Shown: piece after piece, positions 11,001-25,637 of the stretch
How positions within the stretch are numbered: position 1 is the stretch's first letter
Layout: each line of letters opens with the position of its first letter
From: Selaginella tamariscina
Lineage: Eukaryota; Streptophyta; Lycopodiopsida; Selaginellales; Selaginellaceae
Direction of reading: 5' to 3'
Assembly (NCBI GenBank): GCA_003024785.1
Contig: PUQB01000059.1
Coordinates: 441,853 to 505,852, forward strand
Length of the DNA: 64,000 nucleotides
Notes under the pieces: generated by a model
Databases searched by the model: none
Seen by the model: the letters and a program-made list of their open reading frames with translations, nothing else
What the model was told of the DNA's origin: nothing
Program-made: the position numbers and the translations under genes

Positions 11001-13200
11001 CTAGGTTTAAAAAAATAATAATAAAAAGAACTAAAGAAATTTAAATGAATTCAATTAAATTCTACTTGAACTTTTACTTAATGAGCCAAATTGCTTTATA
11101 AAAATTTGGGAATTTTTTATATTAATTAGGATTATATTTATTTCTTATTATCTTTTTTAATCAAACTAAGCTTAAACTTGGTAGGAACAGTTTAACACGC
11201 ACGCTAACATTAAGGTTAGATACACGTTCGTGTATTCTATATTTTTAATATCTTAGTTCACTTTTAAATTTAGATTTTCTTATATTTGTTAATTGAAACT
11301 TTTATATATTTGTGAGCCCATTACATCGACCTTTATTTTTATTTAAAGTTAATATTGCTATAGGATACAAGAGGCCTCCCGCATCTTTAATTCCATATCT
11401 TTTATATTTTTCTTTTTTATTATTTTACGTTTTGATTTAAATTTAGATTGACCTCAAATTTTACTAGATTCAAAAGGTTCTACTTACACGTACAATCTTT
11501 AATAATGTTAAATAATTAATCTCACATTTATCGTTCTCAATTTAATCTACTGTTTCTCTTTATACAATAATGTCACATTTGTAATATGCACTTTGTTTAT
11601 GTGGTTTGTTGCAAATGTGGACAAGTAAGCCTTACAAATTACTATAACCCTTGTACTATGAAGTACTACATAGAGTTTGCTCAATCAGCAAGCACCTTAA
11701 TTGTGGTTAGTGGATGAAGCTTTAGAAGCGCTATGTGTAGCATGGTATTTGCAATCTAAATACTGTATGGATGCATGTTTGGGGTACTTAAAAAGTGAGA
11801 TTATATGGGTTACAGCCATGTAGATGGAGAACATAAATCTGTTTTGGATGATTTGTGTGTAGATATTAGTGAGTTTCCATTTTTCAAGGAAGGATTACAC
11901 ATGAATGTAAGATCTATGACTTGAACACATGATAAACAAATTAGGACAAGTGCAGTGACCTACATAAGTGGATCATGGATATTGTCAAACACATAGAACT
12001 GTAGGGTGATAGTTTTGAGGTGGCATGCATGTTTAAAAATTGGCTTCCAAACTTCTAGATGGATGATAAGGATGATGTCTTTGCAAAGGGCATCACCTGA
12101 TGAGATGCTTGCATTCATGTTTGGTGCCTTATTTATCTGCAATATACCGTTGATAGCTAAGAAAGATAGGCATTTAATAATAAAGTTTGTAGAAATAATT
12201 GCACCTACACTCGGAAAAGGACAACTCTACACATTCTTGGTATTGTGCTTGAAGCATTGCGGCTAATGGGTAAATTGGAAGTTTGTAGGAAGTTTGTATA
12301 TAGAATACCTAGTTTCATTATACTCCTCAATCAAATACGTTATAGAAGGAATATCTCTAGACTGTTTGCCAATTCATTGGAATTGCTTTATATTTGTACA
12401 TGTTCTTGTGAAGGGTACAAAAGAAGATTTGATGCATACGTCTTCAAAAGTATTTTCAAAACGATAAATATTATAAAAAACAATTATGACATATACACGT
12501 CTATTGAATAGTCCATATCATAATGATGAAGTTTATGCATTAAACAGCCATTTTAGATCTAAATCCATGTGGCACTATCGAGGCCATTGATCATGCATGC
12601 ATGACATACATGGTATTAATGTTTATGGTAAATTCATTAAGTTAAAAATAAAAATTGGGTTAAGAATCAACTTAACCATAAATAGGTTAAGCATAAAAAT
12701 TGAGTTAAGGGCACTAGGTTAAGGATAACAAGATGGTTAGTTAAGCATAAGAATATTCATAAAGTTAAAGAATAATAATTGGGTTAAGGGTTTCTATTCT
12801 ACAAAAGTTTATGTAAACCATTTATTTTTAGCATAATTATATCCTACATATTAATACATATTTAATTACAATAATAAATTATTATTATAATAAAGAATTT
12901 ATTGTGTATTGGTGAAATAAATTAAAAAAGAACCTTTTTTTATAATAATTATGTAATATGTAATATGCATTAAAAACTTGATTTTGAGCATATACCCTTA
13001 TGATTTAAAATGCAAGTTTTGTAACTTTAAAAGTTAGTATAACCATCAATTAAGCAATTTGATTTTCATATTTATTAATAAAATATTAAATAATATTTAA
13101 TAAATACTAATCATATAATTCATGAAAAATATACTCAAATAATTACATTTGAATTCTGGTTCGCTCAACCTTTTACATTAGGATAAAATAAAGCCCTAAA
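11000..13200. other. AT-rich spacer with possible decayed coding traces
   Basis: No recognisable gene. Two weak open frames at 12006-12511 on the plus strand encode no known family and are probably chance or decayed sequence. At 12640-12800 the motif GGTTAAG, often preceded by AAAATTG, recurs several times at irregular spacing. Confidence 0.55.
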
Positions 13201-13217
13201 TTGTAGGTTTAGGGATT

Positions 13218-14619
13218 ATGGAGCCGGAGAAGCATGAGCTGCTCAGGGCCATGAAGACGCCTGAACGTAAGTTGTTTTTAATGCTGTAATTTTGATCCGT
13301 CTGACTGAATCTGCTGTGACAGTGTTGGAGCATTTAAAGTAGGCAAGAAAAAGAAATGGCGAATTACAGACCCTGCAGAAATTGCTCCAAACTACTATCA
13401 CGAGGATCTCTTCACTGCCAACTTCCCTTTAGTGTCAGTGAAGAAATATTATGCTGGACAAGCTTTTCCAATTACAGACAAGTTCAAAGGCCAAGTTCTC
13501 GATTTTCGACAGGACCAAAACAGCACGATCCCTTTGGAATGACAGGTTGATGGATGTTGTATCTGTGTACAAAACGCCTGCGAATGAAACACAGGCATTT
13601 CCTCATCATCTTGCACTTGTCGAAGGGATTGTACAGTTCACCATGCCAGGTCCAGAACTCATCGACATGGTGGAGAAACTTAGGAAGCGTAAACGGGCAG
13701 CTCAAGAATTCGAAGGATCTGCAGAAGCAGTTACAATGGAGGATGTGGATGAAGAAAGCTACAATGGCTTATGGATAGCTGCGGTTGAAGAGGATCAAGT
13801 AGCAGTTCTGACATCTCAGAATGAAGACGAAGGAGGACAGATTTTTCCAGAAGGGTCAGTGGATCTCATTGGCGTTTTACAGGAGCATGAGGGTGTTCCA
13901 ACAGGTTTTACCGATGCTCTGATTTCCGTGCATGACAAGGGCCTCTTCTACGAGCAGCCAAAAGGCAAAAGATTGAAGCAGGAGGCATCCGAGAACTTAC
14001 TGAAAAGCTCCAGTCGGTTAACATTCAAACAGAGCGGGTTGCTGCTGTTCTTGAACGGAAGTTTGCAGAAGACAACTCCAAGTCAGACGCACCGTTTCAA
14101 GGTTGTTTCTACGCAGTTAAGCATGCAGTGGTGAACATCCAAAACGGCCATGGGACTCCGGTATATGTGATTGTCATGACATCACATAAGTGGTGTTACG
14201 GTGTCCTTGTGCCTGAAGGATTTGTCCGGGTTCAAGATGGTGACATTGATACTCGGTCCATGGTCGCTTTTAAGGAGCATCAGGAGATCACTGGGATTGC
14301 AGACCACAATCTCAAGACTTTGCAAGAGAAGTTATCTGCTGGCACAGAGTTCTACCAAAAGAATTTCCGAGACAACCCTCATGCCAAGTACAGGAACGGC
14401 CCAATGCTGGTAGGAACCTTCTACCTGCGAGACGAGTGGTTTTCCCTTCCCACTACTGAGCATGGTGGGTTTGGTACTGATGGAGCGCTACGATTGTTCG
14501 ACGGCCTGATGAGGGTAGCTCTTGGCGATTCTGTGCTGAAGATGACTGCTGAGGATCTTGCGAAGCGAGTTGAATTGAGGCTCAGGCTAAAAGAAGAGCT
14601 GAAGAGTGATGTGTCATAG
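13218..14619 (+). CDS. Unrecognised gene, ~450 residues, with two apparent frameshifts
   Basis: Exon 1 (13218-13266) starts at an ATG just after a TTTAGGG motif and ends at a GTAAGT donor. A likely intron ends at AAAGTAG (13342). Coding signal then runs in three blocks: frame 1 (13343-~13540, including VKKYYAGQAFPITDKFKG), frame 2 (~13540-13960, with a basic LRKRKR motif and an acidic stretch) and frame 1 again (~13980-14619, ending LRLKEELKSDVS). Each block is open, balanced in composition and meaningful only in its frame, so this looks like one protein broken by two single-base indels. The C-terminal block has a long charged helix at its end. I recognise no domain. An RNA polymerase I A49-type subunit was considered but is not supported. 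It could be a real host gene with assembly errors, a young pseudogene or a transposon-borne gene. Confidence 0.55.
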
Positions 14620-17497
14620 CTTGGACGCGACCAGGACTTACGCCAGACGTCTTGAATGAAACAGGAACAAAACTTTAGAAAATTAAGGTCAATTATGAAA
14701 ACATGTAAAAGTTAAAGAAAATTTTAAGATTATAACAAGCAAATTTACCTGCAGGATGGAGGACTCTATTCAACTCCTTCAATATATTTAAACGCGCTAA
14801 TAAAAACTTGGAGCACCGTGAGTAATAATAATATATATCATAATATATATACATAAACATAACATAGTATAAATTAATATAAATTAGATTAATTAAACAT
14901 GTATTAACGAATAAGTCAATACCACGGTGAGTATTTTGATACTATAGAGAGGTCCTTAATCAAAAAATCGGAAAAAGAAAAAGGTAAAAATACCAGTGAT
15001 TAAATCTGTAGTCGAAAAATACTACGGAAATATTTAATTACTAATTTAATTATTAATTTATTAATTATTAATCTAGTTTAATTCTTAATCCGTAACGTTT
15101 TTTTACTACCGCATATATCACTGAAAAATACGTCTCAATATAACTCAGACTATGACGTAAATTTACAGATGAGATAACTTCCGAGAGAAGCAGGTCTCGT
15201 AATACTGTATATGCACCAGAGTTCTATAATTATTAATTTAATAAAAACTAAAAAACATTTAAATAAATATTATTATAATAAGATTTATATATGTACCCTG
15301 ACCTCCTCCATTGTAATAATTAGAAATTTTAGACATAACACTGTTCAACCTGCATGTAAATAGTATGTCATATATATAGAGAGAGATGTATGCGTATGTG
15401 CATTGCCTACTGGTTTGATGGTCTCAGAGAGTTTTGAAAACAATCGAATATACTGATAGGATACTGGGTTTTATTCCAGTATATACTTTCAAGATACGCC
15501 GGACCACTAATAAATAAATAATAAATATAAAATAAAATAATAATAATATATAATATTATGATAATATACTAGTTACTTACTTGATTAAAAATGTAACATA
15601 CCCTTTAAACCTATTCGGGTTGAAAATAACCAGTCCAATACCATCTGCATACATGTATTCAATTCCATACGTTAACTTTAATTTTATAACTAATAATTAA
15701 AATTATTCCAATTTTTAATTATATAGATTACTAATACAGTTTATTATTATAATTACACATTAGAGTTGTTTTAAGAGTTTATTGTAATAAGACTCTCTTC
15801 TGTGTATATTGTCAATTTGATCGTATATTTATAAAGTTCTTTTCGATTAAAGTTTAAACTTAGCCTATATTACATCGATTCAAATTTAAACTCTTTAAAT
15901 TTAAGCTAATTTAAATATTTGTTCATAATTTAAATTAGCCTATATTAATTTAAATCACACTCACAGGAGTTTATGGTTCACTAAAGATGCATTTAATTAA
16001 TTAATTTATATAAAATTGCTAATATTTATTTTGAAAAGAAGTAATTAAAAGGGTATATGTAGCTCATTGTAATTATAATTTTTATTTTCTATTAATAAGA
16101 ATATTGTTATAATTTTATATAGTAAATTCACAAAATTTTGATGTGCATGATTAATAATAGTATAATAAATTAATAAAATAATATACTAGTCGATATAATT
16201 AATAATAGTTGGTGATTTATTCATGTTACTTTTATTTTACATAAGTTTGGTTTGCATGTCTTTACATACTATACACACACGCGTGCACACACACGCACAC
16301 ACATTAGAGTTGGCTTATACAAGAACAAACGTCCAATTGTTAAATATAATTAAAACAAAAGTGAATAAGATATAAATGAGAAACACTTTAAGGTATTTTT
16401 CAATGCAGTTATGGTTTAAATATTATCTTTTACTTTTATTATATAATTTTAACTTCAATTGAATGTTAAATTAATAAATAAGTTTAGTAAAGAATTACAG
16501 TATTAAAAGTTTATTTATTGAATTATTTTCATTTAATCATTATTAAAGTTTAAGTTAATTAATTACACTATATCCCTCCAACACGTACATCTCAGTAAAC
16601 AGTACTCTGTTTAAATTGGTACACGTGAGTTTACATTTCTACATTAGAAAAGTATTACATTATTTAACTTATTAAGCAACTTAATACCAGCTTAAAAGAA
16701 GCATGTAATAACGATGGATGCCGGATTCAAATAAAGTGCACATATATCTGCACATGTGCGTGCGTGCGTGCGTGTGTATCTGTTGAGAAATCAGGTGAAT
16801 GTGTGTATGTGTGTGCATGTGTATGTGTGTGTTTATAATAGGAATATCAATCAATAATATCATGTAAACACTGTTTTTTATAATTTACTACATACTAGAA
16901 ATATATTAACAAAACAAAAAACATTTAAAATATGTTAAGATTCTATAGTCAGAAATATTTTGTTAAGTTTACAGAGAAATTATAAATTTAATTCTTAATA
17001 TAAATATAAATTAAATTACCCAAATCCGATGCAAGAACTTTCTTACCGTTGGATTAGGTGCATCCGGATCGTCCATAATGGTTCGAGTAATTCACAAGAT
17101 CACCTCTCACCAAAATTAACATTATAAGTGCACAACACACACACACACCACACATTCTGGTATGGATGTATATCCCATATATATAATATATATATGCGTG
17201 TGTATTATTAAATCTAATAAAATGAAAGCACCTTAAATTGAATATTTCAACCGGTTAGCCTCACATTAAACATAATTTTTATTTTTTACCAAAATAATTT
17301 TAAAATATTATTTTGTTGTATTGATAAGCTTCAATTTAAAAACAATAAAAACATTTAAATTTATATAAGTAGCAGCTTACATGACTTGTGTATTATTCCT
17401 TGGTTATATATACAGCATCAAAATCCACATCTTCTAAACAAATAAGAAACAATTTGAACACAATTAAACAATAAACAAATTAAACCATATTCTATGT
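14620..17497. other. AT-rich intergenic DNA
   Basis: Runs of TAATTTATTAATTA-like sequence, short CA tracts (about 16272-16300 and 17134-17152) and a GT/CGTG tract near 16755-16840. No coding frame of interest. It separates the convergent 3' ends of the gene at 13.2 kb and VAC14. Confidence 0.65.
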
Positions 17498-17739
17498 TCA
17501 TTTCCAATTGAAAACCGGAGTAGATAGCTTGGGTACTGGCAGTTTCCCTCGGACATCCTCACTCTTCTAAACAAATAACTAGATAAATAAATAAATAATT
17601 AATGCATAGTATAATATATAACAACAATACAATGACTTTTTAAATTATCTATATAAACTGCATGGTATGATTCAACGTATGTATGAATGCATCATTATTT
17701 TACCTACCACACACACACAGAGGTTCAAAGGCTATATAT

Positions 17740-17793
<54 letters not shown>

Positions 17794-20700
17794 CTGGACC
17801 TGCGGAGAGGATTTTTTGGGGGGTTTGGACATTTGAGATTGAACAGCCTGACGATGTAATCTATGTTGATGTTGCATAAGTTCAAAACTGCTGTAATCGC
17901 ATTGCAAAATTTATACCACCAGACCCATTGTTATTGCTCTCCGCAACCTAATCACATAATAATCCATGTGTTAATCTGTGTGTGTGTGTATATACATATA
18001 ACAGGTGTACATACATATATAATGTTATATGCATAATATTATTTATAACGATCATACTAAGCATATAAATTTATGTGGATACATAACTGTGCAACTTACA
18101 TAAAAATAATAACATATAAAGTACCTTTTCGCCATCTTCAAGCAATTGTGAATACGGTACAGCAGATATAGATCTACGGCCAGGATTGATCCAGAATAAT
18201 CAGGTACATGTGCAGAGTGTATTTGCATGGTGTGTATGACGGCACTGCCTTCAATCTGGTTTTTCAGGATGTTAAATGCTGAACTTTGCTGTCATAATAA
18301 AACTGCATGCATTAAAATTTTGAGTCATTTTAATTAAGTATACATATATCATGTATGTATATCTTTATGTGTATGTATATGTATCCCACCTACAAATACA
18401 TCTATATGTCTATTACGTTTATATATACTTATAACAATCAGCATACCTGAGGAAGCAGCATAAGCAGCCCGTACAATGTCTTTAACAAGGATGGATAACG
18501 CCCCGGATCAAGCAACTACATAAAAATGTGTGCGTGCGTTTTGCATATGCTATGTAGTAGTATACAAAAGCATAGATACATACGTGTATACTTGAACATT
18601 ATACTAATTATATGTACATGTCTCTTTGCATATACATGACATATAAAATGTGTATCAGCATCTATTTCATATTTATACGCGTGTGTGCTTAATTAACAGT
18701 TTAACTAACCTGTAATCTCAGGTATCCAAATATAGGAGTTTCCAAAAGCCTCACTAGTTTGTCCACTTGAACCAAGAACTTGGTATTAATATCCGATTCT
18801 CCAAGGGATTGAATAACTGCAGTTGCATGTGAATAAGCCTGCAAAAGCATATGCAAACATAAATTAAACTAATATATAGGGGTGTGATATAAGTGTAGGT
18901 AGATGAATATATACTATTAGTTCGCAACTGGCTCTATGAAGCAAGTATATTCACAAACACAAACAGGCATACCTGAGCAAGTAAGCATAAGCTTACAGTG
19001 GCCATTGGTGAATGACACCAGGATGAATACAAGGCTACAAACAAGTCCTTTCCCTGTGGAGTTGACAAGGATTGCTTTAAAAGTGCCCTCAAATCGGCAA
19101 GCTCCGCAGCAGTAAGAAGTATTAAGTTGAGTGCCTGCATAATTAAACTTGTTTAAAACACATCGCACACGCACGTGAACAGAACTTCATATGTGCGCCT
19201 ATACATGTGTGTTTATACATACGACATATATTATATACCTGAACCATAACCGAAGCAAATTCTAAGTCTGCTTCACCTTCCAATATGGTAGCGAGCTCTC
19301 TATATACTGTCTCAGCATCTAAGAGGACACATAGTCTCCTTAACGCTAATGTTCCTTCCTGAAATGAAAACAAATAACAAATAATCTTTATAGTGCTTTG
19401 TAGATAACGTGTTGTTTTCTATGCTAAACATGCATGTTTTGTTAATGCATTACACTTAATTATATATAATATGCATTTATATGTGTATGTATGCATTCTT
19501 TATTACCTTTCAAGAAGAAGGTTGTCCATTTGAAACTTATGTACAAGAAAGACCATTAAACGTCGAAACTGCTGTGTGTCGCGTGCTATACAAGCTTGGA
19601 CTTCCAAAACCAGCAAAACTACCTGTGTTTTTTTTATCAAATTATAAATAAATGTAATATTCTACAGTACTATAATCACATATAATTACAATTATGCATC
19701 TTAAACTCACATCATCAGACTCATCCGATAAAGATTGAAGCAAGGCAGGAAATATGTCATCAAGGAAGGAGAGGACCTGTCGTAAAGAACCAAGCAATCA
19801 ACATATAATCAAGCTTAGTATGCATATATGTATTCATATATTTGATAATACAGATGTATATTACCTCAGTTCTATGTCTCTCCAGTAGGACCAGCATCCA
19901 TCTCAATGCTTCTAACCTTGTAGCCTCGAATTCACTTACGAGCTCTAAAAACATCATATGGTGTCATATATACACAAGTATGTAGACTTACGTATGTACT
20001 CACGCATTTTAATGTTAGCTTATGAATTTTTACATGAATGTAACCTGTTTCACTTATTAACATTAACGACAGATATACAGATAGGATGAATCACACACAT
20101 ACACATGCAACCCCCACCTCCCACCCCAACACACACCACACATTCAATAAACTAACCGGCGAGCTGCATTTAATACAGAACCGACGTCAATGCCTTCTAC
20201 TGGCTCTGCTCGAATTGCCCGAAGCTCCTCGTTTGTCTCTCGAGCAACCTATAAAAGAAAATGAACTTTTTAATTTTTTAGCAATTACTTGATTGTATTA
20301 TATAGTACAAGGACGTAACACACCTATATTATATTATTATTTCATGTTAATAGTATGTCTTACAGCTCTGATTTTCTCTTCCTTATCAGATATAGCTGGC
20401 AATATTGCTCCCAATATCTCTGCATAATATGGAACAAGTTGTTCTCCGCCCAGTTTCACAAACTCATTCATCTGAATACACATAAAAATCAATATAAACT
20501 ATACATTCAAGTGACAGTATGTATAGTATAAGATATATATATACTTCAAATATACATGATATTGATTATTATCTTATCAAAAGCTTACCCATGTGATGGA
20601 TGTTAAACGAGTGAATTCATCAGGTGATCTTGCTCTTTGTACAAGTATTTCAGTCATGCGTCCATAATCCACAGACTGCCATAAACTCATTCCAATCAAA

Positions 20701-22738
20701 CATGCACGCCCATATATATACAAGGTGTCTATTGTATATATGTTCAAGTGTGTATACTTCACTTACTGGCGCATTCTTTATTTCTTGTAGAAACTCGGAC
20801 AATGCAGAATCAGCTTGCTGTCTGATTTCATGGCTGGAGTCACTCAGCATGTTAAATAAGCCTGAATGAATAAACACCAAAAACTGCATTATTACTACAA
20901 ATGACACAAGTATATCATAATTAACCATGTTCACACGCACACGCACACGCACACACAAATAAAGCGATAATCAAAGCCATAGAATATTAAGTTATTCATT
21001 TATCATGACTACAGTAATTATACTTTGAGAGAGAGAGAGATTGTTTATCAACCGTGTAAAGTTCAGTAAAATGCCAAAGTAACTCTAGCTTAAATTATAT
21101 ATGCACTACATTTTTCACTCATACATGTTGATATGTAACATTTAGCTATAGTGTACACACACACATTATGTATACATGTGTGCTTGTGTGTTTACCATCA
21201 AGAAAGTCGGGTAAGAAGCCAAGCATGTCAATATCGGGGACGCTGTCCAGCACAGTTATCCATCCCACAAGGAACTGCCGAACAAAGGGATTTAACACAT
21301 TCATACGTTCTCGGAGCAGAGGAATAAACTCTTCAATACTGCAAAGAAACACATGCAAAATAAGTGAAACTGATAAATTACGTTAACTTAATTAGATTTA
21401 CCTGAACTGGTCGCTCTCTGTAACTATATCCTGCAAATAAAAATCTCCAGATGATACATGTAACAATACATACATATCTATATGCACATGCATATATCCA
21501 TGCTAGTGGATAAACATATGTATGTATAAAGAATGAGTGTGTGTGTGCATACATACACCCCATTACAAGTATATACACATATATGTACGTATGCGTGTGT
21601 CCATGATGTGAACATGGACATTGGTCATTCATTCTCATATGTCTGCTAGTAGATAAATACACACAAACACATACACACACACGTCCTGACAAGCGCAGAA
21701 AATATATATGTGCGTATATACCTTAATCAGGCGATCCAAAAGATGAGCAGCACTTTGTACATTCGGATCTGAATCTGCTGACAATTTACAAAGTGCATCG
21801 AATATTTTATTAAAAAACAAAATTAAATCTCCTCTTGCAACCTGAAAATTGATATAAGAATTAATATACAATTTTTTTTATGACATTTATATGTATAGTA
21901 CTTATGTATGTTATACTAATAAATTACGTAAGGAATAATACATATAACCTACCTTTGCAATTTATACAGTGCCTCACACGCATAAAATCGCACTCGACTA
22001 TCTTGGTCAGTAAAAGAGTTCAGAACAGGTGGCACAATCCTCTAAACACATAAATATATAATGAGCTATATATATATATATATATAATATATATATATAT
22101 GCGTGTGTGTGTGTGCGTGTGCGTGTGCGTTATACATCAAATGTGTATCTAATTTGTAAAAACATACATCAAGATATTGAGCGGATTCAGATGCCAGACC
22201 GACTGTAGCAGCAGCCAGTCCAATTAAACCACCCTGTAATGAAAAAGAACATTTGAATTAAATGATAAATAACTAGATTTGAATTTAAATTAATTAAACG
22301 TATATATAATAAACAGACCTTTCGATGGCTAGCTTGAGGTGACAATGCAAAGTCATTGATTAAAAGCATAACTACAGATGAAATCTTCTCATGGTCACCG
22401 GCACTAACTAAGCTTTTGAGCACGCCTTCAACCTATACCATCAGTTTAAAACACTTCAATTAATATAATATACACATATAATACATGTACATACAAATAT
22501 GAATTTGTATTTGTCAGTATATGACGCACACCTCCATTATGCATATGAACATATCCATATGAGAGTGTAAATACTGTTTCAATGTCAATTCCTTGTCGTG
22601 TCATGCAGTTAACAATGTCTCTCTACACACACACACACACACACTCACCTCGAGGGCAGCACTCTTGCGCTTCTCATAAAGCTTGTCGGAGAGATTGCGA
22701 AGAATGGAAGTCCCAATCAAAGCTGACACGTCCGACAT
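17498..22738 (-). CDS. VAC14: VAC14, scaffold of the PI(3,5)P2 kinase/phosphatase complex
   Basis: VAC14 holds FAB1/PIKfyve and the FIG4 phosphatase together on endosomal and vacuolar membranes to make and turn over PI(3,5)P2. I traced 21 coding exons from ATG at 22738 (MSDVSALIG..) to the stop at 17498, with GT-AG borders: 22738-22649, 22432-22319, 22233-22168, 22041-21953, 21841-21722, 21430-21402, 21338-21196, 20861-20767, 20675-20589, 20471-20364, 20248-20157, 19944-19865, 19776-19711, 19622-19507, 19358-19239, 19134-18973, 18838-18710, 18515-18447, 18288-18125, 17947-17800, 17566-17498. The ~718 residues compare with about 740 in Arabidopsis. HEAT-type helices are highly conserved ([45 protein letters not shown]). 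Single-base frame breaks occur in exon 4, around the exon 11/12 and 14/15 joins, and in exons 19 (at least one) and 20, mostly in homopolymers. With such strong protein conservation, assembly error is likelier than gene death. Confidence 0.93.
17751..17791. repeat. (AG)n microsatellite next to a VAC14 splice donor
   Basis: About 20 AG units (CT on the VAC14 strand) begin only some ten bases inside the last VAC14 intron. Confidence 0.95.
22065..22130. repeat. (AT)n followed by (GT)n in a VAC14 intron
   Basis: Uninterrupted AT repeats run into GT/GC-GT repeats, inside the intron between VAC14 exons 3 and 4. Confidence 0.9.
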
Positions 22739-22743
22739 CTTTA

Positions 22744-23190
22744 TCTGGGTTAAGTTCGCGACCACCATGGATTCATACTAGTTCTATATGCATAACCAAC
22801 ATCACATATTATATATATACCACTTACACTTCAATAAATGCATTGTGTCTGTTACACACAAGGTTTCACTAAGAACTATCTGAAAGTATGGATTTTATAA
22901 TTAATAACTTAGAATGGGTATACAGATATATAAATCAAAGTATGTGTATATAGACATATATAATCAAATTCTGCAAAAGAACTAGCTGAACATGCAATTA
23001 AGAACTTACCGTGGGCTTGATCATTTGGAGAGGCACGAGGGTGCCAGAAGAGCGAGATTGGCCAGCAGAATTGGAGCATTCCACAGCATATGAGCGCCAT
23101 AACTACGTCATTGATCCACACGCAGCTCGATACAGCGCCTCTGATCAAGCGGCGCCCCACAAACCCTGGAGGAAGAACCCTAAAATGAAG
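22744..23190 (-). promoter_or_regulatory. VAC14 5' untranslated exon, leader intron and likely promoter
   Basis: A CCCACG|GTAAGT donor (exon end 23010) pairs with a CAG acceptor before 22744, six bases upstream of the VAC14 ATG. This implies a non-coding first exon from about 23010 to 23190 and a 265-bp leader intron. An AACCCTAAA-like telo-box lies at about 23167-23175. The transcription start is not visible directly. Confidence 0.55.
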
Positions 23191-24019
23191 TACGGCAGAG
23201 CAAGTTTTATATATGAACTTTTTTTCTTTTTAATTTTGAAATTTAGGTGACGTGTTAAGCTATTTTGACTAGGTGTCGTAATATGCATAAAACACACACA
23301 CGTGTGTGTATTTTGAATATTAATAGGTGTGCACGTATATGTATATATACGTACAGAGTATAATTTCATGTGAATACATTAAATATATTTAAACCTTGGA
23401 TAAGACAATTAGGAATTAATTAAACTGTCTTAACTATAATCTTAATAAACTATCACGCCTCTTATATGTGTAGACGTGTGTGGTGTCTGCAAAATAGACA
23501 ATGCATATACAGCTATATATGTCTCTGTATATTCATATAGTCGTAAAGAAGCGTTTCAGGGTATATATATAGTATTGTAACTATAATATGACCCCAGTAT
23601 ATTATGTAACTTAAATGCAAGATTAAAATATTAAATATAGTTTACAGTTAATGTTTATAGTATATTAGTGTCATAGTTTAAAATGTTTGTACAGGCTTTA
23701 TTCAAAAAACAAAAAGTATATGTATACAGCGTGCGTGTGTATGTGTATGAAAGAGAGAGAGAGTAAGTTGTGTTATATGTATGTGTATGCCTCATTTCAA
23801 TATTATAAAAGGATATACATATCAACATGCATACATCTATACTGACTTATTAATTGATTTAATTGTTTATTTACACGAAATTATACTCTGTATATACACA
23901 TATACGTGCATACCTATATTACACACACGTGTGTATGCTTTAAACGGAGACACGTCACCTTAAAATTTCAACATAAATTAAAATAACATTTTGTGTATAT
24001 ATACGGGCCTCTCAAGAAG

Positions 24020-24046
24020 TTTGTGTGTGTGTGTGTGTGTGTGTGT
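24020..24046. repeat. (GT)13 microsatellite
   Basis: Uninterrupted GT dinucleotides. Confidence 0.95.
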
Positions 24047-24747
24047 TGCATTTATCGAATTATAAAGTGTATATGCATATTTCAAGCTAATTCTTTTGCA
24101 GAACTTGATTATATATGTGTATATAGTAGTTATTAATTTCTGAGTGAAAACATATATTTTGTTTATGTTACTCGTGTAATTGTAAGTGGTGTATGTGTAT
24201 TATATATAATATGTGATGTTGGTTATGCATATAGAACTAGTAATTTAAGGTGTGGGGTCCTTAATCATAATTAATTAAGTTAATTATTTTAATAATTTCA
24301 TATGCATTTAAAGGATATAAATGAAAAAAGACCTTCACGGCTAGTGCATTTCATCTATATACATGATTAGTATATAAAACATATATATATTTGGTATATG
24401 TATGTTTGGTCTGCCGGTATGTTTTTACATATTAGATACACAGTTGATGTATTACACACACAAACACACACATATGTAAATATACACACGCAGACATGTA
24501 GATGTATGTATATATGTGCCACTCTTTAATTATTTAGTTTAATTATATTTAGAATATCTTGCGTTTAAAATGATGAAATATTAAAATATTTTAGTAATGT
24601 TCTATATGGATAATGTAATATAATAATCTTAAATAAATTCATAATTATATTAAAATATACTAAGCTTAGACCATAATGATGTTAAGGATATATATGGGAA
24701 ACTGTACAAGGAAACTGTACAGTGCGTAAAGGTAAAACAGAGCAACA

Positions 24748-24785
<38 letters not shown>

Positions 24786-24786
24786 T
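24748..24786. repeat. Compound (GT)n(GA)n microsatellite
   Basis: About 11 GT units change directly into GA units. Confidence 0.95.
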
Positions 24787-24895
24787 ATATGCAGATACGT
24801 TTGTTTAAGCTTCTCCGTATAATTTCAATATGTGTATGTGTGTGTGTGTGTGTAAACGCAAAGACACACAAACACATATATAGATTGAGAATGCA

Positions 24896-24901
24896 CACAC
24901 G

Positions 24902-24944
<43 letters not shown>
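24896..24944. repeat. Compound (CA)n(TA)n microsatellite
   Basis: CA units run directly into TA units. Confidence 0.95.
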
Positions 24945-25538
24945 TTCATCACATATGTTAAGAAAGCTTTAAAATAATTTAAGTGTACAGATTCTTTCTC
25001 TTTTTAACTTTTTATTAATTCGATTGAACAGGAGTCTTGTCTCGCAGATTTAGTAACCCAGTTTTAATAATTTTTACATTTCAGATATTTATCGTATACA
25101 TCTTGAATAGAGTGTAATCGCAAAATATATCTAGCATTGATCATGGTTATAGATTGATTTACACATCAGTGGGTTATTATGGTTAGACATTCAGAATTAA
25201 ATCCAATTCTTCTGAGTTATAAATTTGTATTAATTTTTGATTAACATACTTAATCCGAATAGATAGAAGATTTATACTTTTATTTTTACAATAAATATGG
25301 ACTTATTTACTTTGATTTAACTCGTGTTTAAAATTAACTAAAAGAACAACAGACTATAAGATTTTAAAATTATTATTTATTACATTTGCTTTCTAGAGTT
25401 TAAATGTAGAAAAAGTATTCACTTCTGTAATACAAAAGAATCTGTATCTGTGTACACATGTACGTGTGTATAAAATTATTGCATGTGTGGAGACTCTTCA
25501 TCAGAGTAACTTCAACACACACGCACTCACGCGCACAC

Positions 25539-25541
<3 letters not shown>

Positions 25542-25636
<95 letters not shown>

Positions 25637-25637
25637 G
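25542..25637. repeat. Long (CT)n(AT)n microsatellite
   Basis: About 40 CT units followed immediately by about 8 AT units. It is the longest simple repeat in the window. Confidence 0.97.

Noticed and set aside
13218-14619. RNA polymerase I A49-type subunit
   Set aside because: Considered from general composition, but no alignable motif could be found.
24650-24977. Open frames of 76-100 codons on both strands
   Set aside because: They are translations of (GT)n, (GA)n, (CA)n and (TA)n microsatellites.
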